Shown: one piece after another, positions 6,004-6,568 of the stretch
Position numbering within the stretch: the stretch's first letter is position 1
Layout: each line of letters opens with the position of its first letter
Source: an uncultured Dehalococcoidia bacterium
GTDB lineage: Bacteria; Chloroflexota; Dehalococcoidia; Tepidiformales; Tepidiformaceae
Assembly (NCBI GenBank): GCA_937864275.1
Contig: CALMIW010000285.1
Span: 1-6,568, forward strand
Direction: 5' to 3'
Length of the DNA stretch: 6,568 nt
Notes under the pieces: generated by a model
Database searches by the model: none
What the model was told of the DNA's origin: nothing
Seen by the model: the letters and a program-made list of their open reading frames with translations, nothing else
Made by a program: the position numbers and the translations under genes

Positions 6004-6568
6004 GCCCGCCCGTCTACGTCATCCTCGGGCCCGGTGGCCAGGGCCGCGATGTCCTCGACGCCCTCCTCGCAGCCGGCCGCGAAGTCCTGGGAGTCTTCGA
6101 CGATGACACGCCGCCGCTGCCCGATTCGGTGCCGCTCCTCGGCGCGCTCGAAGCCTGGCGTTCGAAGCTCGCGCCGGGCGTGGAAGTCATGCCCGCGATG
6201 GGCAACCCGACGATGCGGGCAGAGCTCGCCGCATCCATCGTCATCGGCGGCGGGCGCCTTGCCTCCGCCGTCCACCCGGCGGCGGTCGTCTCGCCGCGGG
6301 CGAAGGTCGGTCCCGGCGTCTTCATCGGCGCCGGCACCGTCGTCGCCCCGGATGCGGTGATCGGCGACCTGACGTTCCTGAACGCGCTCTGCTCGGTCGA
6401 CCACGACTGCCGGCTTGGCACCGCCGTCCAGGTCAGCCCGGGGGTGATCCTGCCCGGCGGCGTCCACATCGGCGATAGCGCCTTCATCGGCGCGGGAGCG
6501 GTCGTGCTCCCCGGGCGCCACATCGGCGTTGGCGCGGTCGTCGGCGCCGGCGCGGTCGTCATCCACGA
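5982..6568 (+). CDS. NeuD/PglD-like sugar acyltransferase, left-handed beta-helix, partial at 3' end
   Basis: The first 195 residues are present and the C-terminus lies beyond the window. An N-terminal Rossmann-like part begins VYVILGPGGQGRDVLDALLAAGREVLGVFDDD (11-42), matching the PglD/NeuD 'I-G-x-G-G-x-x-x-x-V' nucleotide-sugar-binding start. From about residue 97 hexapeptide repeats follow (VHPAAVVSPRAKVGPGVFIGAGTVV and similar coils), the left-handed beta-helix that binds acetyl-CoA or another acyl-CoA. SVDHDC, with H141, aligns with the catalytic His of PglD. Relatives acylate amino sugars or sialic acids for surface glycans. Two GTG starts are possible. The one at 5982 has GGGAGG four bases upstream and overlaps the Cys-rich gene by 22 bp. 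The one at 6000 gives a GTGA overlap and the more usual short N-terminus but has no usable ribosome site. The codon phase and hexapeptide pattern are clear in either case. Confidence 0.88.
   Translation, partial: MGVPEGVSPPVYVILGPGGQGRDVLDALLAAGREVLGVFDDDTPPLPDSVPLLGALEAWRSKLAPGVEVMPAMGNPTMRAELAASIVIGGGRLASAVHPAAVVSPRAKVGPGVFIGAGTVVAPDAVIGDLTFLNALCSVDHDCRLGTAVQVSPGVILPGGVHIGDSAFIGAGAVVLPGRHIGVGAVVGAGAVVIH

Noticed and set aside
5928..6566. Minus-strand frames with Asp/Ala/Pro repeats (AGADDRANAD-like)
   Set aside because: The repetition is the antisense reflection of hexapeptide repeats in the acyltransferase gene, so it is not an independent repeat protein.

Overview
The window is dense, GC-rich bacterial DNA with many GC-ending codons, short gaps, 4-bp gene overlaps and several GTG starts. 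There is no rRNA, tRNA, insertion sequence or CRISPR array to place it taxonomically. A DrrAB-type exporter, a VapBC pair like those of mycobacteria and two genes with possibly leaderless starts suggest a high-GC lineage such as Actinomycetota or Chloroflexota. That placement is inference only.

Layout from left to right. The first 116 bases hold the start of a leftward gene that runs off the window, possibly a DinB-like protein. A 163-bp divergent gap with a small palindromic operator candidate separates it from a rightward vapB-vapC toxin-antitoxin pair that overlaps by 14 bp. The toxin gene ends one base from the end of a leftward three-gene operon. Read in its own direction, that operon is a MmcQ/YjbR-family protein, an ABC exporter ATPase (DrrA type) and an ABC-2 permease (DrrB type). 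Its genes are joined by GTGA and ATGA 4-bp overlaps, so they are probably translationally coupled.

A 178-bp divergent gap containing a perfect 10-bp palindrome leads to a rightward gene for a secreted protein of unknown function. It has a signal peptide, eight cysteines and a probable beta-sandwich architecture. A compact hairpin fills the 21-bp gap to the next convergent gene. A leftward two-gene operon follows: a GNAT acetyltransferase coupled by ATGA overlap to a MaoC-like double-hotdog protein. The hotdog protein lacks the hydratase aspartate at the usual place.

A 54-bp divergent promoter region with an inverted repeat separates this operon from a rightward operon. Its first gene encodes a 98-residue protein with CxCxC and HxHCCC clusters, and its second, which overlaps the first, encodes a NeuD/PglD-like sugar O-/N-acyltransferase cut off by the window end.

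The most distinctive element is the small Cys/His-cluster protein and its coupling to the hexapeptide acyltransferase. The coupling of a YjbR-family gene to a drug-type exporter and the degenerate hotdog active site are the next most notable. I see no clear evidence of a wholly new defence or mobile system here.
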